From positions 1 to 46,693 of the forward strand of contig NZ_PXNP01000008.1 of assembly GCF_003007675.1 (NCBI RefSeq): DNA of 46,693 nucleotides, in the 5' to 3' direction. This document shows positions 1 to 7,699 of the stretch, in pieces. Every line of letters begins with the position of its first letter. The first letter of the stretch is position 1. A program made the position numbers and the translations under genes. This stretch comes from Marinobacter fuscus (GTDB taxonomy: Bacteria; Pseudomonadota; Gammaproteobacteria; Pseudomonadales; Oleiphilaceae). The notes beneath the pieces were generated by a model. The model did not search any database, had not been told where the DNA came from, and was given only the letters and a program-made list of their open reading frames with translations.

Positions 1-154
1 TGCCTTCGTAGCGGGCGTAAAACGCACTCAAATCCAGCTCCTCGACAACATCACTGACAAAATAGGCCAGGTGGCCATCAGGCAGCCACTCGTTCAGGCT
101 TGGGGGAAGGAGCAATTCCTGGTCGGGCGAGTACGGGCGGAAAGTGGTTCCCAT
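1..154 (-). mobile_element. IS1182-family transposase, N-terminal fragment (cut by window edge)
   Basis: Read on the minus strand from the ATG at 154, the first 51 codons begin MGTTFRPYSPDQ, continue through LLLPPSLNEWLPDGHLAYFV and end near FYARYEG at the window edge. This is the very characteristic N-terminus of IS1182-family transposases, DDE enzymes that excise and insert the element. The frame is open to position 1, so the gene is truncated by the window, not visibly by mutation. Whether the full copy is intact cannot be seen. The element end should lie between 155 and about 276. That stretch holds a perfect palindrome (169-183, CCGAAAAATTTTCGG), but I could not define a terminal inverted repeat without the other end. 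Family assignment is firm; integrity is unknown. Confidence 0.85.
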
Positions 155-276
155 CAGACGTCCTGTTGCCGAAAAATTTTCGGTTTATTATGCCAGAAAC
201 GGGCTTCTGCCGCGCAGACTCCTAGCCAAAGCCTGGCTCTCGGCCCACATCCAAAGAGACTACACCCGCTGGTTTA

Positions 277-945
277 TTATTCAGCGGACGCCAAGACCTG
301 CTGAAAGAAGCGATCCAGATCCTGAACCTCTTCCAGGCACAGGCTGTGCTCCATAGGGTAACGGTGATACTCCGGCTGATAGCCGAGGGATTGCAGCTTT
401 GACAATGCGGCCTGGCCAAGAGACTCCACCACCATCGGGTCGTGACTGCCATGGCCGATAAAAACCGGCAACTGGCGATTGGCCTCGCTCAGCCCGATAG
501 AATCGACGGTGGCAAAATAGGTAGACAGCGCAAACAGGCCCCCCAGGCGTTCCGGGTAGCTCAGTGCCAGTTCATAGGCCACCGCCCCCCCCTGGGAAAA
601 ACCACCCACCACGATATCGGTACTGGCCAGCCCCCGGGCACGCTCCTGCTCAATCAACCGGGCCACCATGGCTGCCGAAGCCCGCAACTGCGAGGTGTCG
701 ACCGTGCGGTCGATGTTCATCGCCAGAATGTCGTACCAGGCAGGCATCACCATGCCGCCATTGATGGTGACGGGCAATTCGGGGGCATGGGGAAAAATGA
801 ACCGAACCGGTTGCTCGCGGCCGACCGTCAGCTCCGGCACGACCGGCTCGAAGTCATGGCCACTGGCACCCAGCCCGTGCAGCCAGATTACGGCTTTCTT
901 CGGGTCTGGCCCGGTGTCGATTTGCAGAGTCTGAAGTGTCGTCAT
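277..945 (-). CDS. Alpha/beta-hydrolase, phospholipase/carboxylesterase family
   Basis: A 222-residue cytoplasmic serine hydrolase of the small carboxylesterase/acyl-protein-thioesterase family, hydrolysing short carboxylic esters or thioesters. Seen in the sequence: the oxyanion-region motif WLHGLGASGHDF (residues 21-32), the nucleophile elbow GFSQGG with Ser117, a catalytic Asp in GHGSHDP (about Asp169) and a catalytic His in MEHSL (His200). Length matches the family's usual 215-225 residues, and no signal peptide is present. It is encoded alone, next to an IS end downstream, and converges with nothing. The true substrate cannot be deduced from sequence. The start at 945 is the first ATG in frame and leads straight into the first beta strand. 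Confidence 0.88.
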   Translation of the reverse strand: MTTLQTLQIDTGPDPKKAVIWLHGLGASGHDFEPVVPELTVGREQPVRFIFPHAPELPVTINGGMVMPAWYDILAMNIDRTVDTSQLRASAAMVARLIEQERARGLASTDIVVGGFSQGGAVAYELALSYPERLGGLFALSTYFATVDSIGLSEANRQLPVFIGHGSHDPMVVESLGQAALSKLQSLGYQPEYHRYPMEHSLCLEEVQDLDRFFQQVLASAE

Positions 946-1042
946 TTTGTGGCCCGCATGTTGAACTGAGGGCCGACTGTATCACTCTTTACAACTCTTT
1001 ATCACTCTTGCTATCACCCCGTGGAACGGATGAGAAAGCGGC

Positions 1043-1090
1043 GGAGGGCTTTCGTAAAACCACGCTCACGCGGCCTTGCGAAAGCCCTCC
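1043..1090 (-). promoter_or_regulatory. Perfect 12-bp hairpin enclosing the arfA-like stop codon (RNase III-type processing site?)
   Basis: The arms 1043-1054 (GGAGGGCTTTCG) and 1079-1090 (CGAAAGCCCTCC) are exact reverse complements. A further GCGG/CCGC pairing lies just outside, past a small bulge. On the minus strand the 5' arm codes for Glu-Gly-Phe-Arg near the protein's end, the loop holds the last codons and the TGA (1066-1068), and the 3' arm is untranslated. No T-run follows on either strand, so a factor-independent terminator is less likely than an RNA-cleavage site. Cleavage in the 5' arm would remove the stop codon. Confidence 0.7.
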
Positions 1091-1221
1091 ATCCGCACGG
1101 CCTTGTCACGGCTACGCTTGTAGCGGGTTTTGTCTTCCACTACCCGCATCTGGTATTTAGGTGTTCTCAGCTCGCGCTGCACTGCGCTGTGCCGGGTAGC
1201 TTGCGCCTTCTTTCTGGCCAT
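1066..1221 (-). CDS. arfA: Small basic protein, probable alternative ribosome-rescue factor A (ArfA-like)
   Basis: A 51-residue, very basic protein. ArfA recruits release factor RF2 to ribosomes stalled on mRNAs lacking a stop codon, as a backup to tmRNA. The start at 1221 is chosen because AGGAG lies 7-8 nt upstream of this ATG; a longer frame to 1281 has no such site. The segment from Ala14 to about Arg37 (AVQRELRTPKYQMRVVEDK then RYKR) matches the ArfA pattern Ala-hydrophobic...Leu...Pro-x-Phe/Tyr-x-x-Arg-Val...Asn/Asp-Lys...Tyr-x-Arg in order and spacing, apart from a few deleted residues in the glycine/lysine stretch. The last codons and the stop lie inside a 12-bp hairpin (1043-1090). 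This fits the known way arfA is expressed, from nonstop mRNA produced by hairpin cleavage. The function is inferred from this combination; similarity alone is modest. Confidence 0.62.
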   Translation of the reverse strand: MARKKAQATRHSAVQRELRTPKYQMRVVEDKTRYKRSRDKAVRMEGFRKAA

Positions 1222-1363
1222 AGTGGCTCTCCTGCGGTCAGGGTGATCATTACGGCGCTGACTATAGCACCCTATTTTCAATCGGCAAGGTAAGCAATCA
1301 CACTCATTGTCCGGGCAGCCAACTGACGGTCAAATAGTCAGACATCAACTAAGGAATGCTTCT

Positions 1364-2329
1364 GTGCTCATAGCCACCCTTGCCATTGTTGCCGGCCTTA
1401 CCTTGCTGGTCTGGAGTGCCGACCGGTTTGTTGAAGGGGCCGCGTCTGTGTCTGCCTACGCTGGCCTGCCGCCGCTACTGATCGGCATGGTGGTGGTCGG
1501 GTTTGGCACCTCGGCACCGGAAATGGTGGTTTCGGCCCTGGCTGCAACCCAGGGCAATCCGGGCCTGGCCTTAGGCAACGCCTACGGTTCCAATATCACC
1601 AATATTGCGTTGATTCTGGGGTTGACCGCACTCATCACTCCCATTGCCATGCACTCGCGCATTATGCGCCGGGAGTTGCCGATACTGACACTGGTTACTC
1701 TCGGCGCCAGCTGGTTGCTTTTCGACGGCAACCTGAGCCGGATGGATGCGCTTGGCCTGCTGCTGGTATTTGCGCTGGTACTGGGCTGGAGCATCTGGAG
1801 CGGCATGACCAACACCGACGATGCCCTGGCGCCACAAGTAGATGCTGAATTATCGGCACACCACCTACCCGTGCGCAAGGCCGCGATCTGGCTGGTGATC
1901 GGGCTGATCCTGCTGATTGCCAGTTCCCGATTGCTGGTGTGGGGCGCCACGGATCTTGCCATGCGCTTTGGGGTAAGCGATCTGATTATTGGCCTGACCA
2001 TTGTCGCCATCGGCACCTCCCTGCCAGAGCTGGCGTCTTCGGTGATTGCTGCCCGAAAAGGCGAGAACGATCTGGCCCTCGGTAACATCCTGGGCTCGAA
2101 CCTGTTTAACACCCTGGCAGTGGTCGGTATTGCTGGCAGCATTGCGCCGATGGACGTGGCCGATGAGCTGTTGACGCGCGACTTGCCAGTGATGATCGGG
2201 CTGACAATGGCGCTGTTTGTGATGGGCTATGGCTTTCGTGGCCCGGGGCGAATCAACCGCTTTGAAGGGCTTATTTTGATGCTCACCTTTGCCGGTTATA
2301 CCGGCTACCTGTTAACCACCGTTCTCTAG
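1364..2329 (+). CDS. Calcium/cation antiporter (CaCA family, YrbG-like)
   Basis: A 321-residue integral inner-membrane Na+/Ca2+- or H+/Ca2+-type exchanger. The two inverted alpha repeats that form the ion path are plain: GFGTSAPEMVVS followed by GNAYGSNITNIALILG in the first half, and AIGTSLPELASSV followed by GNILGSNLFNTLAVVG in the second. The acidic residues in the two GTS-x-PE motifs are the expected cation ligands. About ten hydrophobic segments span the protein. I chose the GTG at 1364 because AAGGA (1351-1355) stands 8 nt upstream and the protein then begins directly with the first membrane helix; a TTG at 1307 is an alternative that adds a polar leader. The gene is transcribed alone and converges with the TonB receptor gene. 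The ion is predicted from family only. Confidence 0.88.
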   Translation: MLIATLAIVAGLTLLVWSADRFVEGAASVSAYAGLPPLLIGMVVVGFGTSAPEMVVSALAATQGNPGLALGNAYGSNITNIALILGLTALITPIAMHSRIMRRELPILTLVTLGASWLLFDGNLSRMDALGLLLVFALVLGWSIWSGMTNTDDALAPQVDAELSAHHLPVRKAAIWLVIGLILLIASSRLLVWGATDLAMRFGVSDLIIGLTIVAIGTSLPELASSVIAARKGENDLALGNILGSNLFNTLAVVGIAGSIAPMDVADELLTRDLPVMIGLTMALFVMGYGFRGPGRINRFEGLILMLTFAGYTGYLLTTVL

Positions 2330-2358
2330 AAACCTGCGCGGCAGACACCGTGCCGGGC

Positions 2359-2389
2359 GAGCGCACTCCCATTAGTCAGGAGTGCGCTC
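2359..2389. terminator. Bidirectional hairpin between convergent genes
   Basis: An 11-bp perfect stem (GAGCGCACTCC at 2359-2369 with its complement at 2379-2389) and a 9-nt loop lie between the stops of the antiporter and the TonB receptor genes. There is no strong T-run on either side, so termination efficiency is uncertain, but the position fits a shared transcript end. Confidence 0.6.
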
Positions 2390-2413
2390 TGTAGCGGGTT
2401 TCTGCCGCTGGTA

Positions 2414-4528
2414 TCAGAACGTATAGTTTGCCGATACCCACAAACGGCGACCTTCGTCACTGTTCGCATAAACGTTGCCGTATTCGGTGCCGTTCTCATA
2501 CGAACGATAATCAATGAAGTCCTTGTCCAGAAGGTTGTAGATAGTGGCGTTGAAGCTCAGGCTCTCCGTCGCTTGGAAGCTGCCACCCAAATGCAGCACC
2601 GCATAGGCCTTGAAGTCGCCCAGGTCTGCAAAGGAAGGGGCACCCCGCACGCGCTCACGGTTACGATAACGCTCACTCTCGTACTGGGCCTTCAGCCAGG
2701 TAGACCACCGGGGGGCTGGCTGCCATTTCAGAGACGCATTGGCCATATGCTCGGGCGTATCCGTCAGCGGCTCACCTTTGTTTTCGCCCGATTTTTGCTC
2801 ACTGTCAGTATAAGTATAGTTCAGGCCCAGGCGCAGGCTATCCAGCACACGCAGTTCGGTAGCCACCTCAACGCCTTGGGTAATCGCTTCATCGATGTTG
2901 ATATCCCGCCCGAACACTTCCGCTTTCGGCCAGTCACCACGATCCACACAGCCCGGGCGGTTGGGGTTATCTTCCCAGGAACAGTTCAGCTCATCCGGGC
3001 CAGCGGCAATTTTGTCCGTGAACTCGTTGTAGAACACCGTCATACCAAAGCTGTGGCCATTGGCATGCTGGTAGATCAGGCCCAGTTCAGAGGACGTGGT
3101 TTTCTCCGGTTCCAGATCCGGGTTACCAAAAATCGGAATGGTGCCCTGGCCGGTAAAGCCGACAATGCCATCCGCCAGTGCATTCAGCTCCGGAGTTTTG
3201 TAGCCGCGACTGACGCCGCCTTTCACGGTCAGCCCGGGAGTCGCACTCCAGACCAGATACGCCCGCGGGCTGAACTGGCTACCAAAGGCGTCGTGATGGT
3301 CGTAGCGGCCACCCAGAGTCAGCGCCACATCCCGGTGGAGAAACCACTCATCTTCAATAAACAGCGACTGAGTTTTCTGTTTGAACTCTTCCGCCGCAAC
3401 ACCGTCCTGCATGCGGGCATCCCACCATTGCCCACCAATGGTCACGACATGCTCTTCCAGCGGCATGACGAACTTGGTGTCAAAAATGCGATTTTCCGCT
3501 TTCAGCTCCCGGGGGGAGCCTGCAGGCTTGCCCGGAACACCTTTCGGCACAACGCGCCCGGAGGTTTCGGTTATGTTGCGCATGACACTGGTCTCCAGCG
3601 TTCCCGCCGAAAACTTGCCGGTGTGGCCAATGGCAAACTGATCCCGGTCGAACTCAAGTTTTGGGCCGTACCCCCTGGCTCCCAGGGTACCCAGCTGGCC
3701 TTCAGAGTTATCATAGTCCTGGCGGGCCGTTTCGATATCCAGCCAGAGTTCCTGGTTATCGGAGGGCATCGCCGTCAGGCGCGTTCCCAGCGTGTACTGA
3801 TCCGATTCAACCGGGCTCGGCCCACGACGGTCCACTTCAATCACGTTCCCATTGGCGTCCAGGTACTCCAGATCAGACGCATCCCGCTCGAACCAGCGGC
3901 CACGCAACTGCAGGCCCAAGCCATCCTTTACCAGCGGCCCGGTGGTGAAGAGTGAGTAGGCTCGGCTATCGCCAAAGTCACGGTCTTCGTTAATGGTGGT
4001 CTCCGCAGTCAGGGACGTGGACCAGACCGGATTCACCTTCTTGGTAATGATATTGATCACCCCACCCATGGCATCCGACCCATAGAGTGTCGACATAGGG
4101 CCACGGATAACCTCTACCCGCTCAATCGACGACGGTGGCGGCAGGAAGCTGGTAGAGGTTTCGCCAAAGCCGTTTGGCGTTACATTCCCGGCGGTGTTCT
4201 GTCGACGACCATCGATCAGAATCAGGGTGTATTCACTGGGCATGCCACGCATACGGATGGTGAAACCACCGGTTTTGCCGGCAGAACCGGTTACATCCAC
4301 GCCTTCTACATCATCAAGAATATCGGTCAGGCTGGCGGCCTGCTTCGTGCGAATTTCCTCGCTGCTGATTACGCTGATACTGGCGGGTGCCTCGGTCTTG
4401 TTCTGACTGAACCCCGATGCCGACACAACAATCTCTCCCAACTCGACCGGCGAGGACTGTGCCTGCACTCCAACCGGGATACTGGCCAGCGCAACCGCAG
4501 ACGCCAACAAGGAAAAACGACGATACAT
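2414..4528 (-). CDS. TonB-dependent ferric-siderophore receptor (FepA/CirA-like)
   Basis: A 704-residue outer-membrane gated barrel that imports an iron chelate using TonB energy. The start at 4528 is preceded by AAGGAG at ideal spacing; upstream codons in the same frame have no such signal. The N-terminus is a signal peptide ending near VGVQAQ, followed by a TonB box (GEIVVSASG). The plug domain includes RMRGMPSEYTLILIDGRR and the motif IERVEVIRGPMSTLYGSDAMGGVINIITKK. The C-terminus ends in Phe (WVSANYTF), as expected for a beta-barrel protein. Two Cys in an extracellular-loop segment (NCSWEDNPNRPGC) may form a disulfide. It faces away from the FecBCDE-type operon with a LysR gene between, and a Fur-like site lies upstream. 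Whether the ligand is a catecholate, haem or other chelate cannot be told. Confidence 0.9.
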   Translation of the reverse strand: MYRRFSLLASAVALASIPVGVQAQSSPVELGEIVVSASGFSQNKTEAPASISVISSEEIRTKQAASLTDILDDVEGVDVTGSAGKTGGFTIRMRGMPSEYTLILIDGRRQNTAGNVTPNGFGETSTSFLPPPSSIERVEVIRGPMSTLYGSDAMGGVINIITKKVNPVWSTSLTAETTINEDRDFGDSRAYSLFTTGPLVKDGLGLQLRGRWFERDASDLEYLDANGNVIEVDRRGPSPVESDQYTLGTRLTAMPSDNQELWLDIETARQDYDNSEGQLGTLGARGYGPKLEFDRDQFAIGHTGKFSAGTLETSVMRNITETSGRVVPKGVPGKPAGSPRELKAENRIFDTKFVMPLEEHVVTIGGQWWDARMQDGVAAEEFKQKTQSLFIEDEWFLHRDVALTLGGRYDHHDAFGSQFSPRAYLVWSATPGLTVKGGVSRGYKTPELNALADGIVGFTGQGTIPIFGNPDLEPEKTTSSELGLIYQHANGHSFGMTVFYNEFTDKIAAGPDELNCSWEDNPNRPGCVDRGDWPKAEVFGRDINIDEAITQGVEVATELRVLDSLRLGLNYTYTDSEQKSGENKGEPLTDTPEHMANASLKWQPAPRWSTWLKAQYESERYRNRERVRGAPSFADLGDFKAYAVLHLGGSFQATESLSFNATIYNLLDKDFIDYRSYENGTEYGNVYANSDEGRRLWVSANYTF

Positions 4529-4575
4529 GCAAAACTCCTTGGTAAGTGCTCTATACAAGCTGAACGACCCAAATC

Positions 4576-4594
4576 TCATATGCGAATCATTATC
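4576..4594 (-). promoter_or_regulatory. Fur box upstream of the TonB receptor
   Basis: On the plus strand this 19-mer matches the classic GATAATGATAATCATTATC consensus at 13 of 19 positions. The inner block ATGCGAATCATTATC (4580-4594) matches 13 of 15. It lies 48-66 bp upstream of the receptor start, as expected for iron repression. Confidence 0.7.
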
Positions 4595-4624
4595 AGACGC
4601 AAGAACACTAACACAAGGTGCAAC

Positions 4625-5578
4625 TCACTTTCTGGAACCATTTGTTCCAGGTTCCGGAACTCCGGCAGAAGGGTTGGGCGTCGTCTGCCCCCAGGCCAAT
4701 GGCACTGCACTCCTCAGGTGCGCAATAAAAGCCCGCACACGCCGGGGAAGCACCCCGTGCGGATACAGCAGTGTGACTGGCACTTCCGGGCCAGACCACT
4801 CGGCCAGGCAGCGCCGAAATGTGCCAGGATGAGCACTCAGCCGACGCTCAACCAACCACAGGGGCATTAAGCCCAGGCCCCGGCCTGCCGCAATGGCATC
4901 ACCCTGAACACTGAGCTGATCCACGGTAAACCGGCGTTCGGGCAGTGACAAAGGAAAACAGCCCATGCGGGAGTGCTGCAACGCCGTACGTTCATCGCCC
5001 AGGCCGACTAAATCAACCCAGGGGTGCCCAACCAATGCACCGGGAGATTCCGGTACACCATGGTTACGGAAATATTCCGGACTTCCGAAAACCCCTTGCT
5101 CCAGAACACCAAGACACTCCTGCCGCAACTCCGAATAGGCAGGCTGCCCCAACCAGACACATACGCCATCATCTACCCGGTCAGGCACGCTGCGCTGGGT
5201 GCGGAGCGAGATCGTCAAGTCTTCATGGTTTGCCATAAACGACTCAACTACGCCGGAAAACCAACCACGCACAAGGGCTTCATGGCACCGGAGCTCCAAT
5301 CGCCCGGTGACTTCTTCCTTCAACTCATCCAGCGCCTCATGGCCCTGGGCAACAAGCTCCAGAATGTCGTTGCAATATCGATAAAAAACCCGCCCTGCAT
5401 CATTGGGGACTATTTTCTTCGATTGCCGCAGCAGCAACGGCTGCCCCAGCGTTTCTTCCAACTGTTTGATCCGACGGCTCAGGGTCGATTTTGGCAAGCC
5501 GAGATCCCGGGTGCTGGCAGTCAGACTGCCGGTGCGCACCACAGAAACAAAGGCTTCAAGCTCTTGCAGGTCGTACAT
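4625..5578 (-). CDS. LysR-family transcriptional regulator
   Basis: A 317-residue DNA-binding regulator. The N-terminal winged helix-turn-helix (residues 1-60: LQELEAFVSVVRTGSLTAST, then KSTLSRRIKQLEETLG) is typical of LysR proteins, and a linker helix and a substrate-binding-like effector domain (about 90-300) follow. The last 20 residues (from WGQTTPNPS) are a polar tail beyond the usual fold. It stands between the TonB receptor (same strand, 96 bp downstream) and the divergent ABC importer, so control of one or both is likely. Iron transport is more often governed by Fur with AraC-type or sigma-factor activators, so a LysR partner is less usual. The effector is unknown; it might be a siderophore or an unrelated metabolite. 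Confidence 0.88.
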   Translation of the reverse strand: MYDLQELEAFVSVVRTGSLTASTRDLGLPKSTLSRRIKQLEETLGQPLLLRQSKKIVPNDAGRVFYRYCNDILELVAQGHEALDELKEEVTGRLELRCHEALVRGWFSGVVESFMANHEDLTISLRTQRSVPDRVDDGVCVWLGQPAYSELRQECLGVLEQGVFGSPEYFRNHGVPESPGALVGHPWVDLVGLGDERTALQHSRMGCFPLSLPERRFTVDQLSVQGDAIAAGRGLGLMPLWLVERRLSAHPGTFRRCLAEWSGPEVPVTLLYPHGVLPRRVRAFIAHLRSAVPLAWGQTTPNPSAGVPEPGTNGSRK

Positions 5579-5635
5579 GATTTCATCCCGGAATTTGCAA
5601 CCAACCGTTTCAATTTAACACTTTAAAAACGTAAC

Positions 5636-5650
5636 GAGAACAATTATCAT
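5636..5650 (+). promoter_or_regulatory. Fur-like site before the iron ABC operon
   Basis: GAGAACAATTATCAT resembles the TGAGAATNATTCTCA form of the Fur operator and lies about 55-70 bp upstream of the substrate-binding-protein start, in the intergenic space shared with the LysR gene. It is weaker than the site at 4576-4594, so this is a candidate only. Confidence 0.5.
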
Positions 5651-5705
5651 CACGAGTCACTTTAAAGATCGCTCACTAACCATTCCCAATCCCGGAGTTT
5701 CCTGC

Positions 5706-6665
5706 ATGTCCCGCCCCGCCACAGTTGCCCTGAATGTTCTGCAACGCTGCTTCACCATTCTGGTACTGGCAGGCCTGAGTTCCGGGGCCGTAACGGCCGA
5801 TACGAGAAGTCTGGATACCGCGTTCGGCCCGCTGGAAATCAGCGGCCAACCAAAGCGAATTGTTACTTTGTATGAAGGCGCACTGGATACCGCACTGGCG
5901 GTAGGCGCCCACACAGTGGGTGCCGTGATTACCCGGGGTGGCAACCATGTTGCGGACTACATCAAACCAGCGGCAGGTAACATCAATATTGTCGGCACCC
6001 CGGGCGAGACCAATATTGAAGCGGTATTGGCAGCACAGCCCGACCTTATCCTTGCCGCACCCCGCACCAGCGAGCAGCAATACCGACTGTTATCCCGACT
6101 GGCCCCCGTGGTTGTGCCCGACATACCGATGTTCGAGGCCGATACCTGGAAGCGGGAAACCCGCTTGTTTGCCCGGGCCATGGGCCGGGCCGACCAAGCC
6201 GAGCAGGTGATCGAGCAGGTTGAAGCCCGGATTGCAGAGGTAGCCAGCCTGGTGCGCGAGCGCATTCCGGCAGACCAGCGGAACGCCACACTTATTCGCT
6301 GGATGCCGCAAGGGCCGCTGGTGATGGCCGAAGGTCTGTTTTCGGCCGCCATTATCCAGGCCACCGGCTTCCGCCCCAATAGCAAGGGCCTGATCAAACC
6401 CGGCCGTCCCCACAGCGAACCGCTGAGCCTCGAGAACCTGTCTGGCCTCGACCAGAACTGGATGTTCCTCGCCACCCTGAATGCCGATGGCGACAAGGCT
6501 CTGGCAGCGGCCCGCAAGTCTCCCGCCTTTGCCCGACTCAATGCGGTACAGGCAAACCAGGTGATTGCGGTCAGCGGGCAGCTCTGGACCAGCGCCTCCG
6601 GCCCGCTCGCGGCACTCGCCATTCTTGATGATATAGAAGCGGCTGTACTGGCCCTGCAGCCCTGA
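5706..6665 (+). CDS. Periplasmic iron-chelate-binding protein (FecB/BtuF type)
   Basis: A 319-residue solute-binding protein that delivers an iron complex to the downstream permease. After a signal peptide (hydrophobic stretch to about residue 31, cleavage near AVTADT), the class-III binding fold is seen. PKRIVTLYEGALDTALAVGA opens lobe one, NIEAVLAAQPDLILAAPRTSEQQ is the hallmark of the siderophore-binding family, and a long helix (about 155-195) links the lobes. It is the first gene of a four-gene operon with no gap over 12 nt. GGAG lies about 10 nt upstream of the ATG. The context (TonB receptor, Fur-like sites, FecCD permeases) supports an iron complex as substrate; vitamin B12 or haem cannot be excluded from sequence. 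Confidence 0.88.
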   Translation: MSRPATVALNVLQRCFTILVLAGLSSGAVTADTRSLDTAFGPLEISGQPKRIVTLYEGALDTALAVGAHTVGAVITRGGNHVADYIKPAAGNINIVGTPGETNIEAVLAAQPDLILAAPRTSEQQYRLLSRLAPVVVPDIPMFEADTWKRETRLFARAMGRADQAEQVIEQVEARIAEVASLVRERIPADQRNATLIRWMPQGPLVMAEGLFSAAIIQATGFRPNSKGLIKPGRPHSEPLSLENLSGLDQNWMFLATLNADGDKALAAARKSPAFARLNAVQANQVIAVSGQLWTSASGPLAALAILDDIEAAVLALQP

Positions 6666-6676
6666 ACCATCTGACC

Positions 6677-7699
6677 TTGAACGCTCTGTCAGCAAACCGC
6701 GTGCTTGCGTCTCGCGAGCTTCTCCCGCAACTGCTGGTTGCGGGTATTTTTCTATTGCTTGTGATCTTGGCCAGTCTGTTGCTGGGCGCGGGCCCAATCT
6801 CAGCCCACGTGTCTCTGGAAACCCTGACCGGCAGCACCCACCCGGACGCCTGGTTTGTAATCAGTGAACTGCGCTTTCCCCGTACCGTCATCGCCGTGGT
6901 TACCGGCCTTGCCCTCGGGCTGGCTGGCGCCCTGTTGCAATCCATGACCCGCAACCCGTTGGCGGAACCGGGGCTGCTCGGGGTCAGCGCTGGCAGCGGG
7001 TTTGCCGTTGCCCTCGCCATCCTGCTGGGGGCCAGCACCGCCACTTTAACCACGGTAGTCGCGCAATTGGGAGCACTGGCGGGTTGTGGCCTGGTCATCG
7101 CCGCTACCCGGGTTCAGGGGCTGGGCAACGATCCGGTGCGGCTGGTACTCGCTGGCGCTACCTTGAGCGGGCTGCTGCTGGCGCTCACCTCCATGCTGAT
7201 GCTGATAGATCAGCGGGCAGCCGACGAAATCCGCTTCTGGATTACCGGCAGTGTGGCGGGCAAGCCGCTGGCGGTACTGGCCACCACACTGCCCTTCATC
7301 GGCATGGCCCTGATGTTGGTGCTGGCCGTCGCTAAGCCTCTGGCGGCCATGTCGCTTGGCGAGAAGGCGGCCGTCGGCCTGGGCCACCACCCCGGGCGCA
7401 TTCGATTGATGGTAACGCTGGCGGTGGCATTGCTGGTGGGCTCGGCAACGGCCCTGGCAGGCCCATTGATTTTCGTCGGCCTGGTGGTGCCGTTTATCAC
7501 CCGCGCCATCGCCGGCCCGGATATTCGCCGCACCCTGTGGTTGTGCCTGCCAGTTGGCCCCGCGGTGGTGCTCGGTGCCGACGTCGTGTCGCGACTGGTT
7601 GCCGCCCCGGCGGAAATGCCGCTGGGTGTCGTCACCGCCCTGATCGGGGCTCCGGTACTGCTGGCTATCGTCCGGGCAGGGAGAATGCCGTCGCTATGA
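6677..7699 (+). CDS. Iron-chelate ABC transporter permease (FecC type)
   Basis: A 340-residue inner-membrane permease of the FecCD family, half of the channel for the importer. About ten hydrophobic segments are seen. The diagnostic motifs are LRFPRTVIAVVTGLALGLAGALLQSMTRNPLAEPGLLGVSAGSG in the first third and GPLIFVGLVVPFITRAIAGPD in the last third. The TTG start at 6677 is 12 nt after the preceding stop and has only a weak ribosome site, so translational coupling is likely. Its stop overlaps the next start (ATGA at 7696-7699). Length matches the family. It pairs with the following permease as a heterodimer. Confidence 0.87.
   Translation: MNALSANRVLASRELLPQLLVAGIFLLLVILASLLLGAGPISAHVSLETLTGSTHPDAWFVISELRFPRTVIAVVTGLALGLAGALLQSMTRNPLAEPGLLGVSAGSGFAVALAILLGASTATLTTVVAQLGALAGCGLVIAATRVQGLGNDPVRLVLAGATLSGLLLALTSMLMLIDQRAADEIRFWITGSVAGKPLAVLATTLPFIGMALMLVLAVAKPLAAMSLGEKAAVGLGHHPGRIRLMVTLAVALLVGSATALAGPLIFVGLVVPFITRAIAGPDIRRTLWLCLPVGPAVVLGADVVSRLVAAPAEMPLGVVTALIGAPVLLAIVRAGRMPSL

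Noticed and set aside
182..280. Direct repeat GGTTTATTAT (182-191 and 271-280) as an IS target duplication
   Set aside because: Both copies lie on the same side of the transposase gene and the second overlaps the carboxylesterase stop, so they cannot bracket the element.
1043..1090. Hairpin at the arfA-like gene as a simple rho-independent terminator
   Set aside because: No T-run follows the stem on either strand, and the stop codon sits in the loop; an RNA-processing role fits better.
2573..3955. 460-codon open frame antisense to the TonB receptor
   Set aside because: No domain and no start signals; the receptor in the other strand has signal peptide, plug and barrel features throughout.
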